The notes under the pieces are model-generated. The model was not told the DNA's origin, ran no database searches, and saw nothing but the letters and a program-made list of their open reading frames with translations. Shown in pieces: positions 8,396 to 16,583 of a DNA stretch of 64,000 bases. Every line of letters begins with the position of its first letter. Position 1 is the first letter of the stretch. Both the position numbers and the translations under genes were made by a program. The DNA is from Kibdelosporangium philippinense (GTDB taxonomy: Bacteria; Actinomycetota; Actinomycetes; Mycobacteriales; Pseudonocardiaceae): assembly GCF_021390435.2 (NCBI RefSeq), contig NZ_JAJVCN010000003.1:682001-746000 (forward strand), given 5' to 3'.

Positions 8396-9161
8396 CGATG
8401 CCCGCGACGATCTCGTAGAAGCCTGCCGGGTTGTCCACCATCGCGAAATGCCCGGAGTCGGGGACTGAATACGTTTTCGTGTGCTTGAGCAGAGGAAGCA
8501 GGTAGTCGACGCGTTCCTCGGCGCCGCCGTAGACATACGCCCTGTTCTTGATGTTCAGGAAGTATTCAAGCAACTGACCACCATCCGACCAGTCCACGAG
8601 AGACCGTGAAATCTGGTGGATAGCGACCGGATCACACTGTGGATACCATCGTGCCCAAGCCTGAACGTCCTTACGCTCCGACTGCCTGAGCCGCTCAGAG
8701 AAGCGGTAAAAACCCTTGGTGGTAAACATATCGAAGGACATGCGTGCCGTTTTCGCGCTGACCAGCGCGCAATCCTCGGCTACCAGATTGCCTTCGACGC
8801 TTACGAAGCAGGCCACGTCCATCCGTTGCGCGACAAGCAGTCCGACCGCGCCACCCATACTGTGCGCCACCAGGGAAACCCGCTTCGCCCCGACGGCCTC
8901 GATCCGATCCAGCGCGACCTCGGCGTACGCCTCCACGGTGTTCTCCCGCAGACTCGGCGCTTGCCCATGCCCCGGAAAATCCAGCGCACACAGGGAGAAG
9001 TCGGCCAACTCGGCGGCTTGGAACGCATCGGCGTAACACTCTTTCGCGCAGCCTATGCCGTGCATGAACACGATCAGGTGCTCGCCCGACTTCCGCGACA
9101 TCGTGGCCAGTTGAAGCTCCTGTTTCTCGACGAAAGTGTTACCCAGGCATTCGCCGAACAT
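8382..9161 (-). CDS. Alpha/beta hydrolase
   Basis: About 259 residues from the ATG at 9161; the frame stays open to 9275 and an internal ATG at about 9107 is also possible, because none has a strong RBS. Features of the alpha/beta hydrolase fold: the oxyanion strand LIVFMHGIG, the nucleophile elbow VAHSMGGAVG (Ser nucleophile), and near the end the catalytic His in VPDSGHFAMVDNPAGFYE. The acid is probably in the YVYGGAEERVDYLLP segment. It could be an esterase, a lactonase or another carboxylic-ester hydrolase. It overlaps the convergent upstream gene at the 3' end. Confidence 0.8.
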   Translation of the reverse strand: MFGECLGNTFVEKQELQLATMSRKSGEHLIVFMHGIGCAKECYADAFQAAELADFSLCALDFPGHGQAPSLRENTVEAYAEVALDRIEAVGAKRVSLVAHSMGGAVGLLVAQRMDVACFVSVEGNLVAEDCALVSAKTARMSFDMFTTKGFYRFSERLRQSERKDVQAWARWYPQCDPVAIHQISRSLVDWSDGGQLLEYFLNIKNRAYVYGGAEERVDYLLPLLKHTKTYSVPDSGHFAMVDNPAGFYEIVAGIVTEE

Positions 9162-9228
9162 GCTAACGGCGGCTTGCTCGGCTGCGAATGAGCTGAGCAC
9201 ACGAGGAAGCATTCCGGGAGGAGTGCCC

Positions 9229-9690
9229 ATGAAAACGCCAGCCGCGCACAAGGCCATCAAGGTCATCGTGGCCACTATCGCCGCCGTCGTCCTGCTCGGA
9301 ATCGGCGGCGCGATCGGCCGCTTTCAGACCGATGCCGACATCGAGCCAGTCGCCGCTACAGCACCCGCCACTGTCACCGTGACCAAGACGGCCACACCGC
9401 CACCGGCGACGACGATCACGGCGCCAGCGCCGCCTCCTGTCACCGTCACCTACACCCCGCCGACGCCGACTGGTTTCGGCGACGGGATCTATGCGGTAGG
9501 CAGCGACATACAACCTGGTCGATACAAGACAGAGGGTGCGGATCGCTGCTACTTCGCCCGGTTGAAGGACGACTCAGGTTCGTTCGAGTCGATCATCGCC
9601 AACAACAACCTCAGCGGCCCAGGTTCGGTGACCGTGAAGAAAGGCGAATTCTTTGAGGTCAAGGGCGATTGCACGTGGGTGAAGGCGTAA
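9229..9690 (+). CDS. Secreted or membrane-anchored hypothetical protein
   Basis: 153 residues from an ATG with GGGAGGAG upstream. There is one N-terminal hydrophobic helix (about residues 11-30, IVATIAAVVLLGIGGAIG), then a long Ala/Pro/Thr linker (about 38-80), then a compact C-terminal domain of about 70 residues starting at GDGIYAVGSDIQPGRYKT with two cysteines (RCYFARLKDD and DCTWVK) that could pair. This C-terminal module occurs in many actinobacterial surface proteins of unknown role. A hairpin terminator follows directly. Confidence 0.7.
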   Translation: MKTPAAHKAIKVIVATIAAVVLLGIGGAIGRFQTDADIEPVAATAPATVTVTKTATPPPATTITAPAPPPVTVTYTPPTPTGFGDGIYAVGSDIQPGRYKTEGADRCYFARLKDDSGSFESIIANNNLSGPGSVTVKKGEFFEVKGDCTWVKA

Positions 9691-9695
9691 ACCCG

Positions 9696-9726
9696 GCGGG
9701 TACGGCTTGTTCAGAACCGTACCCGC
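9696..9726. terminator. Bidirectional hairpin terminator
   Basis: GCGGGTACGG (9696-9705) pairs perfectly with CCGTACCCGC (9717-9726) across an 11-nt loop. It lies between two convergent genes ending at 9690 and 9737, so it can act on both. There is no long T tract, as usual in high-GC actinomycetes. Confidence 0.7.
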
Positions 9727-9736
9727 TCTGGGAGCG

Positions 9737-10579
9737 TCAGGACTGATTTCCTTCCGCGATGGCCTCGCGGACCGCTTTTCTCAGTTCCTCCGAAGTGACC
9801 TCACGGTCGTTGGCGACCGCTTCGGTCAGGTGGTCGACGGCGGCAAGAAGCCCGGCCTGCTGCGATTCCACCTTGGATTCCAGTGCGTCCAAACGGGCCT
9901 TGATCGCGCCGGTGTGGCCGTCGGTCGCGGCGAAGAGCCAGCGAAGCAGGAATTCCCCGCTGACGGGCGGCTCGCCAGGGTCGTTCGTGCGCCTGATGGA
10001 CGTGTTCAGCAGCTTGTCGACGACCAGTTGGGCGTCAGCGTCGGTGAGTGGCAAGTCGTCCTCCTCGGTGATCGGCGGCCCGGCGGCCAGTGCGTTGATC
10101 TGTCCAATAGCGGCGTATGCGTGATTTCCTGGGCAGCCAGTGGCTTTGACGTCGCGGTGCCCGCCGTTGAGCTGGGCGTTGCGAATCCAGCCGTTGCGGC
10201 GTGCTTCTTGCAGCAGCCACGCCGCTGCCCGGAGTTGCCTGTTCGTCGGACGGATGTTGTCGTAGTTGCCGATGAAGCAGATCGCGCGGGCCCTCGAGTT
10301 CCGGCCGCCGGTGTGTGTTCCGAGCCGGTTGGCGCTGTGGCCCTCGAACACCCTGCCGGACTCTGTGATCAGCCACGTGTACGAAATTCCTGTACCGAAC
10401 CGGCTTTCGCCGACGGCTTCGACGTCACGGATCTTCGCGGCGTCTTGCTGAAGCGTCGCATTCGGCCCGGCCGAACCCGTGACGCTGTGGTGTAACCACA
10501 TCTCGCTCGCCGGCAACGGCGCAGAACCTGAGCCGTTGTCATGGCGGGCACCCCACTCGCCACGGAGGATGATCCTCAT
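9737..10579 (-). CDS. Peptidoglycan-recognition/N-acetylmuramoyl-L-alanine amidase, phage endolysin-like
   Basis: 280 residues, starting at an ATG with GGAGG upstream. Residues 1-175 form an amidase_2/PGRP domain: ILRGEWGAR at the start, zinc ligands in MWLHHSVTG (His30 region) and LNGGHRDVKATGCPGN (His and Cys), and SYTWLITESGRVFEGH (catalytic Tyr region). Residues 180-280 form an acidic linker and a long helical tail with heptad-like spacing (AIKARLDALESKVESQQAGL), as in actinophage lysins or tail-associated proteins. There is no signal peptide, which also suits a phage-derived lysin needing a holin. The cleaved bond would be MurNAc-L-Ala. It is probably a prophage remnant; no other phage structural genes are nearby. 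Confidence 0.82.
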   Translation of the reverse strand: MRIILRGEWGARHDNGSGSAPLPASEMWLHHSVTGSAGPNATLQQDAAKIRDVEAVGESRFGTGISYTWLITESGRVFEGHSANRLGTHTGGRNSRARAICFIGNYDNIRPTNRQLRAAAWLLQEARRNGWIRNAQLNGGHRDVKATGCPGNHAYAAIGQINALAAGPPITEEDDLPLTDADAQLVVDKLLNTSIRRTNDPGEPPVSGEFLLRWLFAATDGHTGAIKARLDALESKVESQQAGLLAAVDHLTEAVANDREVTSEELRKAVREAIAEGNQS

Positions 10580-10814
10580 TCGTGCCTCCGTTACCTGTTG
10601 CTTCCGGTTCTCCCCAACTCCAGATCAGCAAGTTCGAAACCCTTGTGGCACAGGCGTAGATGCTTGCTGTCGCGCCAGCACTCGCAAGGTTGATCAGAAA
10701 ACCCGCCCACTGCCTGCTGCAAACGGGCGCGGACCAATCGGTCGTATGGCCGATTTTAGCCGAAATAACGGCGTCGTTGGGAACTTCGAGCCGGTTCAGG
10801 TGTCCAGCGACCAT
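10539..10814 (-). CDS. Possible small holin-like membrane protein
   Basis: An open frame of up to 91 residues lies directly upstream of the amidase gene and overlaps its start by 41 bp. It has one clear hydrophobic stretch (RQWAGFLINLASAGATASIY) and a polar, Trp/Gly/Pro-rich tail. A holin next to an endolysin would make sense, but the overlap, the uncertain start and the lack of a recognised family make this doubtful. Confidence 0.25.
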   Translation of the reverse strand: MVAGHLNRLEVPNDAVISAKIGHTTDWSAPVCSRQWAGFLINLASAGATASIYACATRVSNLLIWSWGEPEATGNGGTNEDHPPWRVGCPP

Positions 10815-10992
10815 GGGCCGAAAACGCGCCCATTCGGGTGTATCAGCGGACCGCGCCGACCACCAAAAGCACCATCCACACCCCTTTCGACCTGAGAGAA
10901 CTCACGATTGGCGCAGTGTGCCGGTGCGGACGTCGCATCGACGTCACCGCGAAGTCTCTACCAGCGTGAGTATCAAAGGAGTGTGGACTCGA
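10580..10992. other. Non-coding stretch upstream of the amidase gene
   Basis: 413 bp between the amidase start and the nucS stop. Apart from the doubtful small reverse-strand frame at 10539-10814, I see no gene, tRNA or strong repeat in it. Confidence 0.5.
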
Positions 10993-11652
10993 TCAGAACA
11001 GTCGGAACTCGTCGGATTCCATGCCACGCAACGCGTCGTAGTCCAGCACGACACAGCGGATTCCGCGGTCCTCAGCCAATGTCCTTGCTTGCGGCTTGAT
11101 CTGCTGCGCGGCGAAGACGCCCTTGACGGGCGCGAGCAGCGGGTCGCGGTTGAGCAGCTCCAAGTACCTGGTCAGCTGCTCGACGCCGTCGATCTCGCCG
11201 CGACGCTTGATCTCCACGGCCACCGACACGCTCTCGGCGTCGCGGCACATCAGGTCGACTGGACCGATCGCGGTCGGGAACTCGCGGCGGACAAGCGTCC
11301 ACCCTTCACCGAGCGTGGTCACGTGCTCGGCCAGCAGCTCCTGCAGGTGGGCCTCAACGCCGTCCTTGATCAGGCCTGGGTCGATGCCGAGTTCGTGCTT
11401 GGAGTCGTGCTGGACTTCCTCGATCGTGATGATCAGCTTCTCGCCGCCCTTGTTCTGGACGGTCCACAGGCCTTCCTCTTCGGTCAGCCAGCACGGCGGG
11501 CTCATCCAGTTCAGCGGCTTGTACGAGCCGCCGTCCGAGTGCACGAGGACCGAACCGTCCGCCTTGACCATCAGCAACCGCATGGCCATCGGGAGATGCG
11601 CGGTCAGCCGTCCGACGTAGTCAACCTGGCAGCGAGCTATCACTAGACGCAC
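10993..11652 (-). CDS. nucS: Endonuclease NucS (mismatch-specific)
   Basis: 219 residues from the GTG at 11652, chosen because the protein then begins [16 protein letters not shown], the conserved start in actinobacteria. NucS/EndoMS replaces MutS/MutL in most actinobacteria: it binds mismatches such as G-T and cuts both strands, and interacts with the sliding clamp. The N-terminal DNA-binding dimerisation domain includes [19 protein letters not shown] and [12 protein letters not shown]. The C-terminal RecB-like nuclease domain shows the acidic cluster [13 protein letters not shown] followed by [20 protein letters not shown] (E-x-K). The C-terminal DEFRLF resembles the beta-clamp motif. It is divergent from the Nudix gene, with 49 bp between them. 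Confidence 0.95.
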   Translation of the reverse strand: MRLVIARCQVDYVGRLTAHLPMAMRLLMVKADGSVLVHSDGGSYKPLNWMSPPCWLTEEEGLWTVQNKGGEKLIITIEEVQHDSKHELGIDPGLIKDGVEAHLQELLAEHVTTLGEGWTLVRREFPTAIGPVDLMCRDAESVSVAVEIKRRGEIDGVEQLTRYLELLNRDPLLAPVKGVFAAQQIKPQARTLAEDRGIRCVVLDYDALRGMESDEFRLF

Positions 11653-11701
11653 CGGGGCAGGGTAACGGATGCGTGATCGCAGCCAGTGACACGATGAGTC
11701 C

Positions 11702-12241
11702 ATGCAGACGATCAACACCCGTCAGGTGTACGAAAACCCCTGGATGCGGCTCCGCGAGGACGAGATCCGACGCGCCGACGGGTCGGCTGGCATCTACGCG
11801 GTGGTCGACAAGCCGACGTACGCCCTGATCATCCCGCTCGACGGCGACCGCCTGCACATGGTCGAGCAGTTCCGTTACCCGATCGGCCTACGCCGCTGGG
11901 AGTTTCCGCAGGGTACGGCGCCTGGGATGGCCGATACGGATCCGCTTGAGCTCGCCGCGCGGGAGCTGCGTGAGGAGACCGGGTTGCGGGCAGGCCAGAT
12001 GACTGAACTCGGGCTGCTGGACGTCGCGCCCGGATTGTCCAGCCAGCGTGGGCGGGTCTTTCTGGCGACCTCGTTGACCGAGGGGGCGCATGAGCGTGAG
12101 CACGAGGAACAGGACATGCGTACGGCTTGGGTTGAGCGGAAGGAGTTCGAGGCGATGATCCAGCGCCAGGAAGTCACCGACGCCCAGTCCATCGCCGCGT
12201 ACGCGATGCTGCTGATGCACGAACGGTCGCAGCACGGCTAA
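11702..12241 (+). CDS. Nudix hydrolase (ADP-ribose pyrophosphatase-like)
   Basis: 179 residues from the ATG at 11702. The fold and Nudix box are visible: [13 protein letters not shown] leads into [19 protein letters not shown] (REL-EE-G metal-binding helix at about residues 85-103). The upstream part [10 protein letters not shown] matches the VxQxR/YRxx signature of ADP-ribose pyrophosphatases. The likely reaction is hydrolysis of a nucleoside diphosphate linked to a sugar (ADP-ribose, NDP-sugar) to NMP plus sugar phosphate, in the cytoplasm. The methyltransferase gene begins within about 10 bp downstream. Confidence 0.88.
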   Translation: MQTINTRQVYENPWMRLREDEIRRADGSAGIYAVVDKPTYALIIPLDGDRLHMVEQFRYPIGLRRWEFPQGTAPGMADTDPLELAARELREETGLRAGQMTELGLLDVAPGLSSQRGRVFLATSLTEGAHEREHEEQDMRTAWVERKEFEAMIQRQEVTDAQSIAAYAMLLMHERSQHG

Positions 12242-12251
12242 CGTGCAGGTC

Positions 12252-12815
12252 ATGCCGATGAACCTGATCCACCGCAGGCTCTGCCGGTCGGACGGCTGGG
12301 TCAGAGGCGTCCGCGAAACCCTGATGCCGTGGACCCTCGACGGCGTCGACCTCGGCGACGACGTACTGGAGATCGGGCCGGGATTCGGCGCGACGACCAG
12401 GGTGCTGGTCGACAAGGTGCCGAGGCTGACCGCGGTCGAAGTGGATCCGGCGTCGGTGAAGCTGCTGACCGGGCAGTTCCCGAGCGTGACTGTCATCGAA
12501 GCTGACGGTGCCGAACTTCCGTTGCTGGACAACAGCTTCAGCGCGGTCACGTGTTTCACGATGCTGCATCACGTGCCTTCGCCAGCCGAACAGGACCGAC
12601 TGTTCGCGGAGACGTTCCGTGTCCTCAGGCCACAGGGGCTCTTCGTCGGTCTGGACAGCAGACCGAATCTGAGGTTCCGGTTCATTCACCTGTTCGACAC
12701 GATGATCGTCGTCGACCCGGACACGCTGCCAAGACGCCTGGAAGCCGTGGGATTCCGGGACGTCGAGATCGCCATGACCGAGACCCGGTTCCGTTTCCGC
12801 GCCCGCAAGCCCTAA
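12252..12815 (+). CDS. Class I SAM-dependent methyltransferase
   Basis: About 187 residues from the ATG at 12252 (GTG at 12243 and ATG at 12258 are alternatives). The Rossmann methyltransferase core is clear: motif I VLEIGPGFGATTRVL, motif II acidic residue in LTAVEVDPASVKLL, EADGAELPLLDNSFSAVTC (motifs III-IV), and FRVLRPQGLFVGLDSRP (motif V). The substrate is unknown; the short length suits small-molecule methylation. The 3' end overlaps the convergent enoyl-CoA hydratase gene by 4 bp. Confidence 0.85.
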   Translation: MPMNLIHRRLCRSDGWVRGVRETLMPWTLDGVDLGDDVLEIGPGFGATTRVLVDKVPRLTAVEVDPASVKLLTGQFPSVTVIEADGAELPLLDNSFSAVTCFTMLHHVPSPAEQDRLFAETFRVLRPQGLFVGLDSRPNLRFRFIHLFDTMIVVDPDTLPRRLEAVGFRDVEIAMTETRFRFRARKP

Positions 12816-13576
12816 TCCGGCCAGGATGGCTTGCGCTTCTCGAGGAACGCGGCCATTCCTTCACGGGCGCCGGGCAGCTGTGAAGCGGATGCCATGACCT
12901 CCAAGGCAATGGCGTACGCGTCCGCCTCGGGACGGTCCAGCTGCGCGTAGATTGTCTGCTTTCCCAAGGCTTTACTGGCCATGCTGCCTCGAGTAGCCCG
13001 TGCCAGCAAGGCATCCACGGCATCGTCCAACTCGGAATCCGGCACGACCTGGTTGACCAGTCCCCACTCCAAGGCGACCGACGCGGGAATGGTGTCGCCC
13101 GTGAGCACCAGTTCCATCAAGCGTTTACGACCGATCGAGCGCGCCACAGGAACAGCTGGAGTGTGGCAGAACCAGCCGCCTTTCCCACCCGGCAAAGCAA
13201 ATCCCGCTGAAGAAGCAGCCACAGCAAGGTCGCACGAGGCTACGAGCTGACATCCCGCGGCCGTCGCCAAGCCGTGCACGCGGGCGATCACGACCTGCGG
13301 CACCGACTGGATGGTCTGCATCAACTCCGTGCACAGTTGAAGCAGGGACCGGACGCCCATGAGGTCACGGGAGGCGACGTCGCCGAAGTCGTGCCCCGCG
13401 GAGAACACCGGGCCGTCACCTGCGAGCACGATCCCGGAGGCGTCCGAGGATGCGGCGGTTTGAAAGGCTGACAGCAGCTCGGACAGGTGCTCGAACGACA
13501 GCGAGTTACGCCGGGACGCTCGGTTCATCGTGATCCGGACGGTGTCGCCGTCGGTCTTGACCAGGATGTGCTTCAT
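12812..13576 (-). CDS. Enoyl-CoA hydratase/isomerase family protein (ECHDC3-like)
   Basis: 254 residues, crotonase fold. Seen: a start VRITMNRASRRNSLS, the oxyanion-hole strand GPVFSAGHDFGDV, and HGLATAAGCQLVASCDLAVA with the second oxyanion Gly. Where classical hydratases carry two catalytic Glu residues, the sequence reads FALPGGKGGWFCHTPAVPVA, matching the ECHDC3-type FCxTPAV motif without either Glu. It may therefore catalyse a different acyl-CoA reaction or none. Its start codon overlaps the 2OG-oxygenase-like stop by 4 bp, so the two are in one operon, which may include the transporter upstream. Confidence 0.87.
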   Translation of the reverse strand: MKHILVKTDGDTVRITMNRASRRNSLSFEHLSELLSAFQTAASSDASGIVLAGDGPVFSAGHDFGDVASRDLMGVRSLLQLCTELMQTIQSVPQVVIARVHGLATAAGCQLVASCDLAVAASSAGFALPGGKGGWFCHTPAVPVARSIGRKRLMELVLTGDTIPASVALEWGLVNQVVPDSELDDAVDALLARATRGSMASKALGKQTIYAQLDRPEADAYAIALEVMASASQLPGAREGMAAFLEKRKPSWPD

Positions 13577-14439
13577 GCACCGACGCTAGCCCGCCTTGAC
13601 AGACTCGCCAACACCGACAGCCGGTCTTCCACCTTGATCCGCTGCGTGGTCGACCGTTCCGGGTGCCGCCGCATGAACAGATCCGTGAAGTACGTCCCGT
13701 AGTGCATATAGCCGTTCATCGGGCCGAGCACCGGCCGCAGGCCCATGTCGAACACCGGCTCGTGGAAGTACGTCATCACCACTTCGTCATGACTGTGCAC
13801 GACGGCTTCGAGTGGGGTCGTCCGGATGTGACCGTTGGTCAAGAACTCCATCAGCTCGCCCGGCGTCGCGGTCAGCGCGCCGTCTTCGACCGTGATCATC
13901 AACAGGCCGTGCGAGCTGAGCTCGTGGATGCCGGTCGGGAAGCGCTGCACGAGCATGTGGTGCCAGCCGTCTTCGGTCAGCGCGTTCAGTGACTCGAAAT
14001 CGGACAGGTTCAGTCCGATCGCGATCAGGTGCATCAGTTTCTCGCCGATCCGGCCGAGCTCGTCGGTGAACGTCCGCATCGCGCGCCGGTACTCCATGCT
14101 CGGCCACGGTGCCGGTCCGTGGGCTGGCCAGTTCGCGCCAACCCTGACGTCCTCACGCGGCACGTCCTGGCAGATCATGTACGTCTCGACGGCTCCGGCC
14201 GCCGAGTAGCCAGCGTAGGTCAGGTCGCTGACACAGCGGGACTTCAGGTGCACCGGCTGCCTGAAGTACTGCCTGCTCGCCTGGACCGCGTCGTCGACCT
14301 TGCGGGTCTGCCAGCGGTCACAGGAGATCTGGAACATGCCGTCGGCAAGCCACGCCTTGATCAGCTCGGCGGCCAGCTGGACGTCGAGTTCGGTCCCCTC
14401 GACGCAATCCGGTAGTCCGAACGTACGAACGTCGGCCAT
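13573..14439 (-). CDS. Isopenicillin N synthase-like 2-oxoglutarate/Fe(II) oxygenase family protein
   Basis: 288 residues from the ATG at 14439 (GGAAGG upstream); the frame stays open to 14496. The N-terminal DIOX_N-type domain (AAELIKAWLADGMFQIS, then RQYFRQPVHLKSRCV) and the C-terminal jelly roll are of the IPNS/ethylene-forming-enzyme type. The metal site looks non-canonical: the usual HxD reads SSHGLLMITVEDG, so the Asp is displaced or missing, while a distal His lies in VVHSHDEVVMTYFH. It is downstream of the Ehu-like transporter genes and overlaps the ECHDC3-like gene, so it may act on the imported solute. The substrate is unknown. Confidence 0.75.
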   Translation of the reverse strand: MADVRTFGLPDCVEGTELDVQLAAELIKAWLADGMFQISCDRWQTRKVDDAVQASRQYFRQPVHLKSRCVSDLTYAGYSAAGAVETYMICQDVPREDVRVGANWPAHGPAPWPSMEYRRAMRTFTDELGRIGEKLMHLIAIGLNLSDFESLNALTEDGWHHMLVQRFPTGIHELSSHGLLMITVEDGALTATPGELMEFLTNGHIRTTPLEAVVHSHDEVVMTYFHEPVFDMGLRPVLGPMNGYMHYGTYFTDLFMRRHPERSTTQRIKVEDRLSVLASLSRRASVGA

Positions 14440-14524
14440 TGTCCCTGCCTTCCATTCCCTTGGAGCGCAACGGACATACGGACCGGTCATAGTCACTGGT
14501 TCGGACTACCGGGCAGTAACGTTT

Positions 14525-15295
14525 TCACACCTCCTCGAGCACCGACCGCAGGAACGTCTTCGTCCGCTCCTGCTGCGGCTCGTTGAACATCTGCTCGGGC
14601 GCGGCGTCCTCGATGATCTTTCCTTCGTTGAACATGAGCACACGGTTGGAGACGTCCCTTGCGAACCGCATCGCGTGCGTCACCAGCAGCATCGTCACGT
14701 CGCTTGTCTTGGCCACGTCCCGCAGCACGTCGAGCACCTCGGCGGCGATCTCCGGGTCGAGCGCGGACGTCACCTCGTCGAGCAGCAGGATCTCAGGCTC
14801 CACGGCCAAAGCGCGCGCGATCGCCACGCGTTGCTGCTGACCGCCGGACAGCTGAGAGGGGTAGAAGTCCGCTTTGTCCAGCAGTCCGACGGTTTCCAGC
14901 AGTTCGCGCGCCTTCTCCTCGGCTTCGTCCTTCTGCTTGCCGAGGACGTGGATCGGCGCCTCGGTGATATTGCGAAGAACCTTCATGTTTGGGAACAGGT
15001 TGAACTGCTGGAAGACCATCGTCACCTTGCTGCGCACGCTGCGCGTGTGCGCCTCGCTGGCCTCGACGAGCTCCTCGCCCCGTTTCTCGTGCCACAGGTA
15101 CTCGTCGTCGATCGAGATCGTCCCCGAGTCAGGTTTGGTCAGTGTCATCAGCATCCGCAGGATCGTGGTCTTGCCCGACCCGCTCGGGCCGATCAGCGTC
15201 ACGCGCTCGCCGTCGGCGATGCTGAACGACATGTCGTCGAGCACGACGTTGTCGCCGAACCGTTTGCTGACGTTGCGGAAATCGACGAAACTCAT
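14525..15295 (-). CDS. ehuA: ABC transporter ATPase, ectoine/amino acid type (EhuA-like)
   Basis: 256 residues, starting at an ATG that overlaps the ehuD stop. Motifs in order: Walker A IGPSGSGKTTILR (about residues 35-47), Q-loop VFQQFNLFPNM, signature QLSGGQQQRVAIARAL, Walker B ILLLDEVTSALD and the switch His in LLVTHAMRFARDV. This is the polar-amino-acid (PAAT) type of ATPase that powers uptake through the EhuCD permease. It lies last in the order ehuB-C-D-A, with an 85-bp gap to the downstream oxygenase-like gene. The ehu assignment rests mainly on EhuB. Confidence 0.85.
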   Translation of the reverse strand: MSFVDFRNVSKRFGDNVVLDDMSFSIADGERVTLIGPSGSGKTTILRMLMTLTKPDSGTISIDDEYLWHEKRGEELVEASEAHTRSVRSKVTMVFQQFNLFPNMKVLRNITEAPIHVLGKQKDEAEEKARELLETVGLLDKADFYPSQLSGGQQQRVAIARALAVEPEILLLDEVTSALDPEIAAEVLDVLRDVAKTSDVTMLLVTHAMRFARDVSNRVLMFNEGKIIEDAAPEQMFNEPQQERTKTFLRSVLEEV

Positions 15296-15957
15296 GCTGC
15301 CACCCCGTTGAACCGGCGCTCCACGATCCTGCCCACATAGGACAGAACGAGCGCGACTGCCAGATAGAGCAAGCCGGCCATGGTGATCGGCTCGAATGGA
15401 CGGAACGTGTCCGCGATGATCTCGCGCCCGACCGTGAACGGTTCCGCGACGGTGATCGCCACCAGTTGCGGAACGTCCTTGAACAGCGCGATGGAATAGT
15501 TTGTCAGCGCGGGAATCGAGCGCGGAACCGCCTGCGGCAGGATCACGCTTGTCCACACGCGACGGCGCGGCAGGTGCAGCGCGACGGCCGCGTCCCACTG
15601 TCCAGGTGGGACACCTTCGATCCCGGCGCGATACACCTCAGAGGTGTATGTGGCGTAGTGCAAACCGAGTCCGATGATGCCCGCGGCGAGCGGTGACAAA
15701 GCCAAACCCAGCTGTGGCAACACAAAGAAGAGGAAGAACAGCTGGATCAGCAGTGGCGTGCCACGGATGAATTCGACGATGAATCCAATCGGAACGCTGA
15801 TCCACCGCTGATGACTCCGCCGCGCCAGGGCGAAGACCAAGCCGAGCACCAAAGCGACGATGTAGCCGACAACGGTCGCGATCAGTGCCGTCAGCAGGCC
15901 GTCAAGCAGCTGCGGCAGGATGTCGAACGCGTAGTTCCAGTCGAAGTTCATGCCCAT
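15292..15957 (-). CDS. ehuD: ABC transporter permease, ectoine type (EhuD-like)
   Basis: 221 residues with about five membrane helices. It carries the PAAT permease signature EFIRGTPLLIQLFFLFFVLP and the EAA loop GVPPGQWDAAVALHLPRRRVWTSVILPQA (the latter spans two lines of code around residue 135). It forms the membrane channel with EhuC. It overlaps ehuC by 10 bp at its start and ehuA by 4 bp at its end, so the four genes are translationally coupled. Confidence 0.85.
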   Translation of the reverse strand: MGMNFDWNYAFDILPQLLDGLLTALIATVVGYIVALVLGLVFALARRSHQRWISVPIGFIVEFIRGTPLLIQLFFLFFVLPQLGLALSPLAAGIIGLGLHYATYTSEVYRAGIEGVPPGQWDAAVALHLPRRRVWTSVILPQAVPRSIPALTNYSIALFKDVPQLVAITVAEPFTVGREIIADTFRPFEPITMAGLLYLAVALVLSYVGRIVERRFNGVAA

Positions 15958-16583
15958 GCGACCTTTCGCTCAAGCAGCCGCACACCGGTCATGAAGATCA
16001 ACGCCATCAGGCCGTATCCGATCAGCAGGCCGCCGAAAACCGCTGCGGCACGGCCGTTTCCGCTCCAGATCAGCTGGCCGTTGAAGGTCAGTTCCGGAAT
16101 GGACACCACGGCGACCACGGCCGTGGCCTTGAGTTGTTCGATGACGTTGTTGCCAAAGGACGGGATCATCGCCCGGACCGCCTGTGGCAGCACGACCCTG
16201 CGCATCCCTTGCGTCGGCGTGAAGTTCAGCGCGGTCGCGGCCTCAACTTGGCTTGACGGAACGGCTTGGATCGCGCCGCGAACGACTTCACCCGAATAGG
16301 CGCCCATGTTGAGCCCCAGCGCGAGAATGCCCGCGAAGGTGGGATCCAGTTGCCAGCCAAGGGAAGGAAGTGCGTACACGAACCAGAAAGCGAGCACGAG
16401 CACAGCAGCGCCGCGGAACAGTTCGACGTACAGGAAACCTATGGAACGCAAGAACTTGTTGTGACTGACCCTGGCCAGTCCAACCGGGAAAGCGATGATC
16501 AGCGCGAGGGCCATCCCGCCGAGCGTGAGCAGAATGGTCTTCCACGCGCCGTAGAGCAACAGTCCTATTTGGGCGCTGGACAT
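15948..16583 (-). CDS. ehuC: ABC transporter permease, ectoine type (EhuC-like)
   Basis: 211 residues, about five membrane helices (first at about 10-34, WKTILLTLGGMALALIIAFP). The family motif YVELFRGAAVLVLAFWFVYA precedes the EAA loop AIQAVPSSQVEAATALNFTP. It pairs with EhuD to form the translocation pore. Its start overlaps the ehuB stop by one base, so all four genes are in one operon. Confidence 0.85.
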   Translation of the reverse strand: MSSAQIGLLLYGAWKTILLTLGGMALALIIAFPVGLARVSHNKFLRSIGFLYVELFRGAAVLVLAFWFVYALPSLGWQLDPTFAGILALGLNMGAYSGEVVRGAIQAVPSSQVEAATALNFTPTQGMRRVVLPQAVRAMIPSFGNNVIEQLKATAVVAVVSIPELTFNGQLIWSGNGRAAAVFGGLLIGYGLMALIFMTGVRLLERKVAWA

